Assembly: GCA_946002345.1 (NCBI GenBank)
Contig: CAMFZA010000007.1
Coordinates: forward strand, 1-15,987
Source: an uncultured Phascolarctobacterium sp.
Lineage (GTDB): Bacteria; Bacillota; Negativicutes; Acidaminococcales; Acidaminococcaceae
Direction of reading: 5' to 3'
Length of the DNA: 15,987 nt
Positions 1 through 5,710 of the stretch are shown here, piece after piece (position 1 is the first letter of the stretch; every line of letters begins with the position of its first letter). Under the pieces are notes generated by a model that did no database searches, had not been told where the DNA came from, and worked only from the letters and a program-made list of their open reading frames with translations. Both the position numbers and the translations under genes were made by a program.

Positions 1-515
1 CGCAACCAGCGCAGTAAAGCAAAATAATCCCCCACTAGCTCTAGCTTCAGTCCCATGTTTTTTAAGGTCGCAGCCTTTGTCCGGTCTACCGGACCCTTTT
101 TTCCCTTATAATTTCCCCTAGTCCCTGTAGCTTGAGGACTGGGAGCATCTGGCAACACCTGCATGTTTTTCACCACCAAGCCTTGCTTGACAGCCAAAAT
201 CTGCAGCTGGCCCTGTAGCTGATTGCTATCACCCAACTGCTGCAGCCTTTGCTTAAGCTGGACTAATTCCTTATATTTGGCCTCCTCATAGGCACCATAG
301 TCAGCATGTAAAGCGGCAAATTCCTGCAGCTGCTCCAGCTTAGCTCTTTGCTGCCGTCCCTGCTGCCACATTTCCTGGAGCTCACCTAAGCTGGGCCAAA
401 CCACTCTCCATAGGGTAAAGAAAAACAACAGCAGACCTGCGACCATTGCCCCCAGCTTGCTTAACCCTGCCATACGTGGACTCTTTTCTAAAAAATAATC
501 TCTTATGCTTTGCAT
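1..515 (-). CDS. PilO-like pilus/secretion assembly protein (partial)
   Basis: The visible 171 residues start at an ATG one base after the stop of the upstream PilM/N-like gene and run off the left edge. The order is a short basic cytoplasmic end, one membrane segment (about residues 17-40, AGLSKLGAMVAGLLLFFF then TLW), a Gln/Leu-rich coiled coil (about 45-110) and the start of a globular part with LKLELVGDYFALLRWL. That last motif is typical of the ferredoxin-like domain of PilO/GspM-type proteins. Family knowledge: PilO pairs with PilN in the inner membrane and links the cytoplasmic PilM ring to the pilus or secretin machinery. The position right after the PilM/N-like gene supports this. 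The sequence is divergent, so the call rests on topology, the short motif and the neighbours. Confidence 0.65.
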   Translation of the reverse strand, partial: MQSIRDYFLEKSPRMAGLSKLGAMVAGLLLFFFTLWRVVWPSLGELQEMWQQGRQQRAKLEQLQEFAALHADYGAYEEAKYKELVQLKQRLQQLGDSNQLQGQLQILAVKQGLVVKNMQVLPDAPSPQATGTRGNYKGKKGPVDRTKAATLKNMGLKLELVGDYFALLRWL

Positions 516-516
516 T

Positions 517-1632
517 TTATTTTTCCTTTACCAGCAGGCTAAAGGCAAGCTTATCCCCCTGCTGCTGACTCCCCTGTAAACGTACCTGGACCAGCTTGGG
601 GTCCTGCTGTAAATTGTTTACCAGCTTGTTTAAAAGCTCCGGTTGGCGACAGCCGCCCTCCAACTGCCACTCCTTGCTTTTGGCATCACCCTTTAACAGC
701 TCCAGCCAACAGCCCACGCTGATGCTTTGGCCTAAACGGGTCACGCTTCCGCTTACCTGAGTGGTTTGCTCCCTCACTTTTTTATCAAGCTGACGGTAGC
801 TTGCCAAGGCTTGCTCCAGCCTTTGGCTTTGGCTCATCCGCTCCTGCCACACCCCATAGGAGGCCAGCTCCTGCTCCCCCTGTTCCAAGCTTTTTCGGGC
901 CACAAGGCAGGCCCCCTGCGTCACCACATACAGGCCCACACTCAAGGCCAGGCAACCAAAGAAAAAGCGTCTGGGATAATGGGAGTGTAACAGCTGCTCT
1001 ACCTGCTGCACTCCCCAGGGATGCTCCTCCTGCAGACTCCAATTTTTAAAGCTATCCCCCTTGTACCAGGCACCCTGGACCTGTTCCTTGTTCATGCCCA
1101 CCACAATAGCACGCAAGCACAAATGCAAGCGCAAGGCCAAGTTACCGAGCAAATTTACCTGTGTCCTAGGCCAAGCCCACAGCTGCACCATCACCTGGGC
1201 CGAATCCATTGCGGCAATGGCATAGGCTGTATTATAAGCATCTGCCTGACCTGGTATAAGCTGCTCCTTCTCCCAGGCAACAGCCTGGGCCAGCTCCGTA
1301 TCCTTAAGAGGGGGAAATTCCAATTGCTCGTTCACAACCAAATCCTCCTCCAAAATCACTATGGTATCAACCATTTCCGGTACCCTTGCCCAAACAAACA
1401 TCTCCTGCAGTACCTCCTCCAGCTCCTGCCACCAAGCAGCGCTTTCCTCCTGCCAAGAGTTATCCAGTACCTGCTCCTTTTGCCATAGACAGCAGTCTGA
1501 CTGCCAACAGCTGCTTTGAATACTGCTTTTTCCTATTTTGAGCAGCACCAGCTGCTTGCCTTTACGTCCCTTCTGCTGCCAATGGCACCTTAGCCGGCGC
1601 AGGAGCCTACGAGTCTTTATGTGATGTTCCAT
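517..1632 (-). CDS. GspL-like PilM-PilN-type pilus assembly protein
   Basis: The protein is about 371 aa from the ATG at 1632. It begins with a basic stretch and then LVLLKIGKSSIQ, which resembles the first strand of the PilM/GspL actin-like fold. A Trp/Glu-rich cytoplasmic region follows, then one membrane segment (FFFGCLALSVGLYVV, about residues 223-245). The remainder is an outer coiled coil and a C-terminal region of PilN type (GCWLELLKGD, LVNNLQQDPKLVQVRLQGS). A reduced PilM domain and a PilN domain in one chain is the architecture of GspL. It sits between a prepilin peptidase and a PilO-like gene. Start is uncertain: a TTG at 1716 would overlap the peptidase gene by 25 nt, and neither start has a good ribosome binding site. 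Overall sequence conservation is low. Confidence 0.6.
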   Translation of the reverse strand: MEHHIKTRRLLRRLRCHWQQKGRKGKQLVLLKIGKSSIQSSCWQSDCCLWQKEQVLDNSWQEESAAWWQELEEVLQEMFVWARVPEMVDTIVILEEDLVVNEQLEFPPLKDTELAQAVAWEKEQLIPGQADAYNTAYAIAAMDSAQVMVQLWAWPRTQVNLLGNLALRLHLCLRAIVVGMNKEQVQGAWYKGDSFKNWSLQEEHPWGVQQVEQLLHSHYPRRFFFGCLALSVGLYVVTQGACLVARKSLEQGEQELASYGVWQERMSQSQRLEQALASYRQLDKKVREQTTQVSGSVTRLGQSISVGCWLELLKGDAKSKEWQLEGGCRQPELLNKLVNNLQQDPKLVQVRLQGSQQQGDKLAFSLLVKEK

Positions 1633-1691
1633 AAAATAAAGAGAGATATAATTTTTTGTCCTTGACAAAAACAAACAATTTACCACTGCTT

Positions 1692-2147
1692 CTAGCTGAA
1701 AAATTGATAATACCAAGCCAGTAGCCTGTTGCCAAACACATAACTAAGCAGGGCACTAGCACATAAAAAGGGGCCAAAGGGCAACGCAGTACGTCCCTTA
1801 GCAAGCTGCAGAAAGAGTAAAGCGCCGCCCAATACTGCTCCACTGACGAAGGCCAGCAATAAGCATAGCAGACCACGCTCCACGCCCAGCCATAGGCCGA
1901 GCACTGCAGCCAGCTTCACATCTCCCTCCCCCATACCGCCTCGACTGGTCCAATATACCAGTAGCATTAGGGTTCCCAGCACCACCAAGCCCTGCCAGGC
2001 CTCCTGCATCAGCCCCAGCTGCCAGGCTCTTACCCAACCAAGGCAGAGCAAATAACAATTGGTGCTGTCATAAAGCAGCATATAGCGCAGGTCTGTGTAG
2101 CAGTGATAACCAAGACCAAGCCCCAGGCCCAGCAAATACACATCCAT
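1692..2147 (-). CDS. Prepilin peptidase (A24 family), minimal form
   Basis: An integral membrane aspartic peptidase that removes the leader from type IV prepilins or pseudopilins. The two catalytic aspartates are visible in YTDLR (residue 19) and in GGMGEGDVKL (residue 76, the GxGD motif). Hydrophobic segments cover almost the whole protein. At about 151 aa it lacks the N-terminal zinc-binding methyltransferase domain of classical PilD and matches the short peptidase-only class. I chose the ATG at 2147: CAAGGAG lies 9 nt upstream of it, whereas the ATG at 2153 and the TTG at 2156 are too close to that site. It is the first gene of the pilus-like cluster and ends 59 nt before the ATG of the PilM/N-like gene. 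Confidence 0.82.
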   Translation of the reverse strand: MDVYLLGLGLGLGYHCYTDLRYMLLYDSTNCYLLCLGWVRAWQLGLMQEAWQGLVVLGTLMLLVYWTSRGGMGEGDVKLAAVLGLWLGVERGLLCLLLAFVSGAVLGGALLFLQLAKGRTALPFGPFLCASALLSYVFGNRLLAWYYQFFS

Positions 2148-2175
2148 CAACATCAACTCCTTGTCTAAATAGTTG

Positions 2176-2220
2176 GAAACAAAAAGGCTCCTGTACTACG
2201 AACTGCAATACAGGAGCCTT
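2176..2220 (-). terminator. Rho-independent terminator after the PEP synthase gene
   Basis: A perfect 12-bp inverted repeat (AAGGCTCCTGTA / TACAGGAGCCTT, 2184-2195 and 2209-2220) with a 13-nt loop. Read on the minus strand it is followed by TTTTTGTTT. It lies 87 nt after the pps stop and only about 25 nt before the ribosome binding site of the prepilin peptidase gene. Confidence 0.85.
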
Positions 2221-2306
2221 AAAGCTCTTCACTATTTTCTTTTGTTGACCTTAGTATAGACCTAAGGAGTAAATTTGTCAATAGTTTTTAGAAAATTCTT
2301 ATTCGA

Positions 2307-4685
2307 TTACCAATTCAGGTCTTCAACATCCTGGCGACCACGACCGGTGAGTGCGTCCAGCTTGATGCGTTGCTCGATTTGAGCAGCCAGCTTCTTGGTG
2401 AACTTCACGGTGTCGGGGTTTACGGACATGCTGTCGATGCCGCTCTTAATCAGGAATTCGCAGAATTCAGGATATACGCTGGGAGCTTGACCGCAGATGG
2501 AAACGGTCTTGCCACCCTTGTGAGCAACCTCAATCAAGTGACGGATAGCGCGGCGAACTGCCAAATTGCGCTCGTCATAAATGTGGGATACGGTGTCGTT
2601 ATCACGATCGCAGCCCAATACCAGCATGGTCAGGTCGTTGGAGCCAATGGAATAACCATCAACATAATTGTTGAATTGGTCTGCCAAAATAATGTTGGAG
2701 GGGATTTCGGCCATCAGCCACACCTTGAAGTCCTTGCCACGGCGCAAACCGCAGTCAGCCATGATGGCAACAACCTTTTCACATTCCTCCACATTGCGGC
2801 AGAAGGGAATCATTACGTTCAGGTTCTTCAGGCCAAACTCTTCGCGTACTTTGCGTACTGCCAAGCATTCCAGCTTGAAGGCTTCAATATATTTGGGGTC
2901 ATAGTAACGGGAAGCACCACGCCAACCCAACAGAGCGGATGGCTCATAGGGCTCGAACTCATCGCCACCCTTCAAATCGCGGTATTCGCTGGATTTGAAG
3001 TCGGAGAAGCGCAGGGTAACCGGTCTAGGAGCCATAGCTTGGCAAACTTGACGAATGCCTTCTGCCAGTTGGTCCACAACCTTTTCCGGTTGACCAATCT
3101 TGATCAAATACAGAGGATGCTCATGAATATAGGTGGTCCAGATGAACTCCTCACGCATCAGGCCAATGCCATCGCAGGGCAGAGTGCTGTATTTTTCTGC
3201 CAGCTCGGGGTCGCCCAGATTCATATAAATCTTGGTGCCGGTGGGCGGGAAATATTCTGCAGCAGCAACAACCTGTTGAGCAGGTTGTTCAGCCTTAGGC
3301 TCTTCGATGATGCCTTCGTAAACAACGCCATGAGTTGCATCAATGGTTACATCAATACCATCAGGAATGGTGGTGGTAGCAGCTTCACCGCGACTCTTGG
3401 TGCCAACGATGCAGGGGATACCCAGCTCACGGGAGACAATGGAAGCATGGCAGGTCATACCGCCGCTATCAGTTACAATAGCCTTCGCCTTCTTCATAGC
3501 CGGTACCCAGTCGGGAGCGGTCATTTCGGTTACCAGGATTTCGCCTTCCTTGAACTCGTCAATACGGGAAGGATCCAGAATTACATGTACGCGACCAGCC
3601 ACATTACCAGGGCTAGCAGGCAAGCCTTTGACAATTACTTTACGGTCAGTAGTCACTTTTTTCTCCTCTTTCGGTGCGCCACCATTTTCTTTATTGCGAC
3701 GGCTCCATACGGTTTCAGGGCGAGCTTGCAGGATGTAAACCTTGTTGTCGCGCTCGTCAACGCCCCATTCCATATCCATATAGCAGCCATAGTGAGCTTC
3801 AATTTTCTTGGCACATTCAGCCAATTCTTTAATTTGAGCATCAGTCAGCTTTTGCTCGTTTTGTTCATCCAAGGGAACCATTACTTCTTCGCAGTCACCA
3901 GTAGCCTTGCGAACCAGCTTCACATCCTGGCCATTAACATTCTTCTCAATGATTTCGCCGGAAGCTTTATTAATGGTGTAGTTATCAGGAGTTACAGTGC
4001 CTTGTACAACGTATTCGCCCAAGCCCCAAGCACCTTCGATAAGGATGTTCTTGTCGTCGCCGGTAGCAACGTTAACAGTAAACATTACGCCTGCTGCCTT
4101 GGAGAATACCATCATTTGTACTGCTGCGGACAGAGCAACATCCAGATGGTCAAAGCCTTGTTTTTCACGATAGTATACAGCGCGGTCAGTAAAGCAGGAA
4201 GCATAGCATTCCTTAACCTTAGCTACGATGGTAGCAGCGCCCTTAACATTCAGGTAGGTATCCTGTTGGCCTGCAAAGGAAGCATCCGGCAGGTCTTCAG
4301 CGGTAGCGCTGGAGCGAACTGCTACGAAGGGATCAGCCTGACCCACTTTTTTGCCCAACTCTTCATAAGCTTCAGCAATCAGGTCCTGCAGGTCCTGGGG
4401 CATTTCCTTATCCATGATAGCTTGACGAATCTTGGCGCAAACCTCACGCAATTGAGCGCTGTTGTCCACATCCAAGCCGGCAATCAGGTTTTTGATTTCC
4501 TCATAGAGACCGGTTTTTTCGAAGAAATATCTGTAGGCGCAGGCAGTGGTTGCAAAACCATAGGGTACGGGCACATCCACATGGGAGGTTAATTCGCCCA
4601 AGGAGGAGGATTTGCCACCAGCGATGGCTACGTCTTTTCTTTCCAGTTGGTCAAACCACAGCAAAAATGCCTTGTCTTTTTCCAT
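2307..4685 (-). CDS. ppsA: Phosphoenolpyruvate synthase
   Basis: Cytoplasmic gluconeogenic enzyme that converts pyruvate, ATP and water to PEP, AMP and phosphate. The 792-aa length is normal for PpsA. The N-terminal ATP/pyruvate-binding domain spans about residues 15-330 (GGKSSSLGEL, VRSSATAEDLPDASFAGQQ, LQARPET). The swivelling phosphohistidine domain follows, with His413 in GGMTCHASIVSRELGIP. The C-terminal PEP-binding barrel carries GIGLMREEF, MIPFCR, GSNDLTMLVLG and catalytic Cys731 in CGQAPS. The ATG at 4685 has AAAGGAG 9 nt upstream. The gene appears monocistronic, with its own promoter and terminator. No TTA, CTA or TCA codon occurs over roughly 740 codons, unlike its neighbours, which suggests strong codon selection and high expression. 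Confidence 0.97.
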   Translation of the reverse strand: MEKDKAFLLWFDQLERKDVAIAGGKSSSLGELTSHVDVPVPYGFATTACAYRYFFEKTGLYEEIKNLIAGLDVDNSAQLREVCAKIRQAIMDKEMPQDLQDLIAEAYEELGKKVGQADPFVAVRSSATAEDLPDASFAGQQDTYLNVKGAATIVAKVKECYASCFTDRAVYYREKQGFDHLDVALSAAVQMMVFSKAAGVMFTVNVATGDDKNILIEGAWGLGEYVVQGTVTPDNYTINKASGEIIEKNVNGQDVKLVRKATGDCEEVMVPLDEQNEQKLTDAQIKELAECAKKIEAHYGCYMDMEWGVDERDNKVYILQARPETVWSRRNKENGGAPKEEKKVTTDRKVIVKGLPASPGNVAGRVHVILDPSRIDEFKEGEILVTEMTAPDWVPAMKKAKAIVTDSGGMTCHASIVSRELGIPCIVGTKSRGEAATTTIPDGIDVTIDATHGVVYEGIIEEPKAEQPAQQVVAAAEYFPPTGTKIYMNLGDPELAEKYSTLPCDGIGLMREEFIWTTYIHEHPLYLIKIGQPEKVVDQLAEGIRQVCQAMAPRPVTLRFSDFKSSEYRDLKGGDEFEPYEPSALLGWRGASRYYDPKYIEAFKLECLAVRKVREEFGLKNLNVMIPFCRNVEECEKVVAIMADCGLRRGKDFKVWLMAEIPSNIILADQFNNYVDGYSIGSNDLTMLVLGCDRDNDTVSHIYDERNLAVRRAIRHLIEVAHKGGKTVSICGQAPSVYPEFCEFLIKSGIDSMSVNPDTVKFTKKLAAQIEQRIKLDALTGRGRQDVEDLNW

Positions 4686-4750
4686 TTTTCTTAGCTCCTT
4701 TGAAAGTTAAATTTGTAAAATACTATACTTGATTTAGAAGTCACATCTTA

Positions 4751-4768
4751 ATATAGTGTATACTATAT
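4751..4768 (-). promoter_or_regulatory. Candidate operator overlapping the pps -10 box
   Basis: A perfect 7-bp inverted repeat, ATATAGT-gtat-ACTATAT, covers the -10 hexamer and the likely transcription start of pps. The GTATAC centre is reminiscent of GntR-type operators. No regulator gene is in the window, so the binding protein is unknown; binding here would be expected to repress. Confidence 0.4.
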
Positions 4769-4790
4769 CACATTCACAGAGCATATTCAA
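4762..4790 (-). promoter_or_regulatory. Sigma-70 type promoter of pps
   Basis: On the minus strand TTGAAT (4785-4790) and TATAGT (4762-4767) are separated by 17 nt. Transcription would start near 4755, leaving a leader of about 70 nt before the pps ATG. I see no riboswitch-like structure in that leader. Confidence 0.7.
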
Positions 4791-4835
4791 GTGTTTTTAC
4801 ATAGATTTTACAAATTTTTCGTTTCTTTTTTCGGT

Positions 4836-4864
4836 TTGACAAAAAGCGCGCTTGCGTTTATAAT
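4836..4864 (+). promoter_or_regulatory. Perfect-consensus promoter of the antisense (antitoxin) RNA
   Basis: TTGACA (4836-4841), a 17-nt spacer and TATAAT (4859-4864) match the sigma-70 consensus exactly. No open reading frame with a ribosome binding site follows; a hairpin terminator lies about 65 nt downstream of the expected start. This is what is expected for a strongly made small RNA. Confidence 0.88.
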
Positions 4865-4872
4865 AAAAACAA

Positions 4873-4902
4873 GAGATAGCTGGTTGTGGTAGGCCGGCTC
4901 TC
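4873..4902 (-). terminator. Possible 3' end of the toxin mRNA
   Basis: On the minus strand GAGAGCCGG and CCAGCTATCTC can form an imperfect stem, followed by TTGTTTTTATT. This would end the toxin mRNA near 4862, so that it covers the whole antisense RNA. The stem has a C-A mismatch and a 2-nt bulge, so this end is tentative. Confidence 0.35.
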
Positions 4903-4930
4903 CTCGTTTATTATCATTATTTGAAGGAAG

Positions 4931-4954
4931 CCGCCTAACCGCTAGGCGGTTTTT
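4931..4954 (+). terminator. Terminator of the antitoxin RNA
   Basis: CCGCCTA (4931-4937) and TAGGCGG (4943-4949) form a GC-rich 7-bp stem with a 5-nt loop, followed by TTTTTCTC on the plus strand. On the minus strand no T-run follows, so it probably works in one direction only. Confidence 0.85.
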
Positions 4955-4963
4955 CTCATTATA

Positions 4964-5044
4964 TTACTTTTTAATGTAAGTGAGCAGGAGAATAATAAGC
5001 GTCGCAAAAGCAATCATTAGAGATATGGCTTCGTAGACAGTCAT
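4964..5044 (-). CDS. Type I toxin, small holin-like membrane peptide (Hol_Tox / BsrE-TxpA type)
   Basis: A 26-aa peptide beginning MTVYEAISLMIAF and ending LLTYIKK. The T-V-Y-E-A-x-S-L-M-I-A-F start is the hallmark of the putative holin-like toxin family (compare BsrG, which starts MTVYESLM, and BsrE, which has LLTYIEK). Residues 7-23 form one membrane helix and the C-terminus is basic. These peptides insert in the membrane and are toxic when not silenced by an antisense RNA. The ATG at 5044 has a strong GTAGGAGGTG site 7 nt upstream, but that site is locked in a hairpin. A promoter lies just upstream and the antisense RNA gene overlaps the 3' untranslated region. The gene is short enough for automatic annotation to miss. 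Confidence is high for the family and moderate for activity in this host. Confidence 0.88.
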   Translation of the reverse strand: MTVYEAISLMIAFATLIILLLTYIKK

Positions 5045-5051
5045 GTCTTCA

Positions 5052-5071
5052 CCTCCTACCGAAGTAGGAAA
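5052..5071 (-). promoter_or_regulatory. Shine-Dalgarno-masking UUCG hairpin of the toxin mRNA
   Basis: In the toxin leader, UUUCCUAC and GUAGGAGG pair around a UUCG tetraloop (8 bp, the outer two G-U), which hides the whole AGGAGG. UUCG loops closed by C-G are unusually stable. Built-in blocking of translation is common in type I toxin mRNAs. Confidence 0.8.
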
Positions 5072-5097
5072 ACCATGCCACCAGCTATCTGTGTACA

Positions 5098-5127
5098 ATT
5101 ATAACATATGTTTTTATATTTTTTCAA
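5098..5127 (-). promoter_or_regulatory. Promoter of the toxin mRNA
   Basis: On the minus strand TTGAAA (5122-5127) and TATAAT (5098-5103) are 18 nt apart in AT-rich DNA. The start would be near 5090, giving a leader of about 46 nt that begins with the repeat AGATAGCTGGT. Confidence 0.78.
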
Positions 5128-5149
5128 GAAACTTCGAAAGGATTTTCAC

Positions 5150-5365
5150 ATGAATATCTATTGTTCTAGTTTTATTTCAACTAATATTATCCTGTTCGAC
5201 GATGGTCATGGCGATTACAATCGTAGCTATGATAGGGGCTATGATGATTTTGACTATGCAGATTATTCTACGGACCATCGCGATAATAATTTCCGCAATT
5301 ATGAAAAGAAGCGCCGCAAGACCAATAAAGAGATTATTGAGGACCTGCTCAAGCGCTGGGATTAA
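5150..5365 (+). CDS. Small hypothetical protein, Asp/Tyr-rich
   Basis: I do not recognise this 71-aa ORF. It starts at ATG 5150 with AAGG 8 nt upstream; a longer frame from 5108 would run through the toxin promoter and is less likely. The N-terminal 20 residues are hydrophobic (IYCSSFISTNIILF). A low-complexity stretch rich in Asp, Tyr, Arg and Asn follows (YDRGYDDFDYADY), and then a basic to amphipathic tail (EKKRRKTNKEIIEDLLKRW). The gene ends 20 nt before a strong terminator, which favours a real transcription unit, but I see no convincing promoter of its own. It is divergent from the toxin gene and starts about 60 nt from the toxin transcription start. It could also be a chance ORF. Confidence 0.5.
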   Translation: MNIYCSSFISTNIILFDDGHGDYNRSYDRGYDDFDYADYSTDHRDNNFRNYEKKRRKTNKEIIEDLLKRWD

Positions 5366-5384
5366 GTTTTATTTATGCAAAAAT

Positions 5385-5430
5385 AAAAGGACAGTCTATG
5401 GTTATAAAACCCATGGGCTGTCCTTTTTTG
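5385..5430 (+). terminator. Strong terminator after the small ORF, probably bidirectional
   Basis: AAAAGGACAG...ATGG (5385-5401) pairs with CCAT...CTGTCCTTTT (5411-5426) with few mismatches, and TTTTTTG follows on the plus strand. On the minus strand the stem is followed by TTTTATTTTT, so it can also stop leftward transcription coming from folK. Confidence 0.8.
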
Positions 5431-5440
5431 TTACATATAG

Positions 5441-5506
5441 AAATTCGTAAATGGGTTACATCCTGCTCGCAAAAAAGCTCGCCGGCTGTTACCCATTTAC
5501 TCATTT
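5441..5506. repeat. Imperfect palindrome of unknown role
   Basis: GTAAATGGGT (5447-5456) and ACCCATTTAC (5491-5500) are perfect arms. The match continues imperfectly on both sides, around a 34-nt centre that holds two direct GCTCGC-type copies. There is no T-run, so it is not an obvious terminator. It adjoins the larger palindrome at 5531. Confidence 0.55.
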
Positions 5507-5530
5507 TCATATAGTGCTTCTGGCAAACTC

Positions 5531-5710
5531 GTAATTAGCTTATCAGCGAGGGAGCTGTGATTTTTAGCAAATGAGTGGTTGGTACAATGGCCTCAAGGGT
5601 TCGAAAACCTATATTCTTCTGCGAGACAAATAGTACCCTGCAGAGGCCAATTGTACCCCACGAAATTTGCGTTACGAAAATCACCGCGAGTGAGCTGATA
5701 AGCTAATTAC
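5531..5710. repeat. Long palindromic repeat, copy 1 (overlaps the folK 3' end)
   Basis: Perfect 17-bp terminal arms, GTAATTAGCTTATCAGC (5531-5547) and its complement (5694-5710). Further paired blocks lie inside: TGATTTT with AAAATCA, CAAAT with ATTTG, and GGTACAATGGCCTC with GAGGCCAATTGTACC. It shares blocks such as AATGAGTGG and CCCACGAAAT, in the same order, with the element at 6224-6402. The right arm lies within folK. No transposase or coding capacity is visible. Confidence 0.85.

Larger units (their letters stand above)
4871..4955 (+). ncRNA. Putative type I antitoxin RNA (RatA/SR-like)
   Basis: A predicted RNA of about 85 nt between the consensus promoter and a terminator. It is antisense to the 3' untranslated region of the toxin mRNA made from the other strand, as in txpA/ratA and bsrG/SR4 of Bacillus subtilis. 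A 5' stem-loop is visible: GAGA (4873-4876) pairs with TCTC (4899-4902) and GCTGG (4879-4883) with CCGGC (4894-4898, one G-U pair), with a 10-nt loop, UUGUGGUAGG. The second structure is the terminator. The exact ends are inferred from the promoter and the U-tract. The antisense role is inferred from the layout and is not shown directly. Confidence 0.75.
4874..5090. repeat. 11-bp inverted repeat at the 5' ends of toxin and antitoxin RNAs
   Basis: AGATAGCTGGT at 4874-4884 and its exact complement at 5080-5090 each lie at the very beginning of one of the two convergent transcripts. A toxin mRNA extending to about 4862 would contain both copies as complementary 5' and 3' sequences and could close on itself, as known for hok and aapA mRNAs. 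Confidence 0.75.

Noticed and set aside
2370..4592. Very long open frame (about 740 codons) on the plus strand opposite pps
   Set aside because: It is codon-aligned with pps and explained by the absence of TTA, CTA and TCA codons in that gene. The antisense product has no recognisable domain and no ribosome site.
4686..4760. pps leader considered as a riboswitch
   Set aside because: It is only about 70 nt, AT-rich, and lacks any known aptamer core or terminator/antiterminator pair.
4931..4954. Hairpin considered as a bidirectional terminator for both toxin and antitoxin RNAs
   Set aside because: Only the plus strand has a T-run. On the minus strand CTTCC follows, so the toxin mRNA more likely ends further left.
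5202..5450. Met/Ile-rich plus-strand ORF overlapping the 71-aa ORF
   Set aside because: It reads through the strong terminator at 5385-5430 and has no good ribosome site. Its hydrophobic composition comes from the shifted frame of GAT/TAT-rich DNA.
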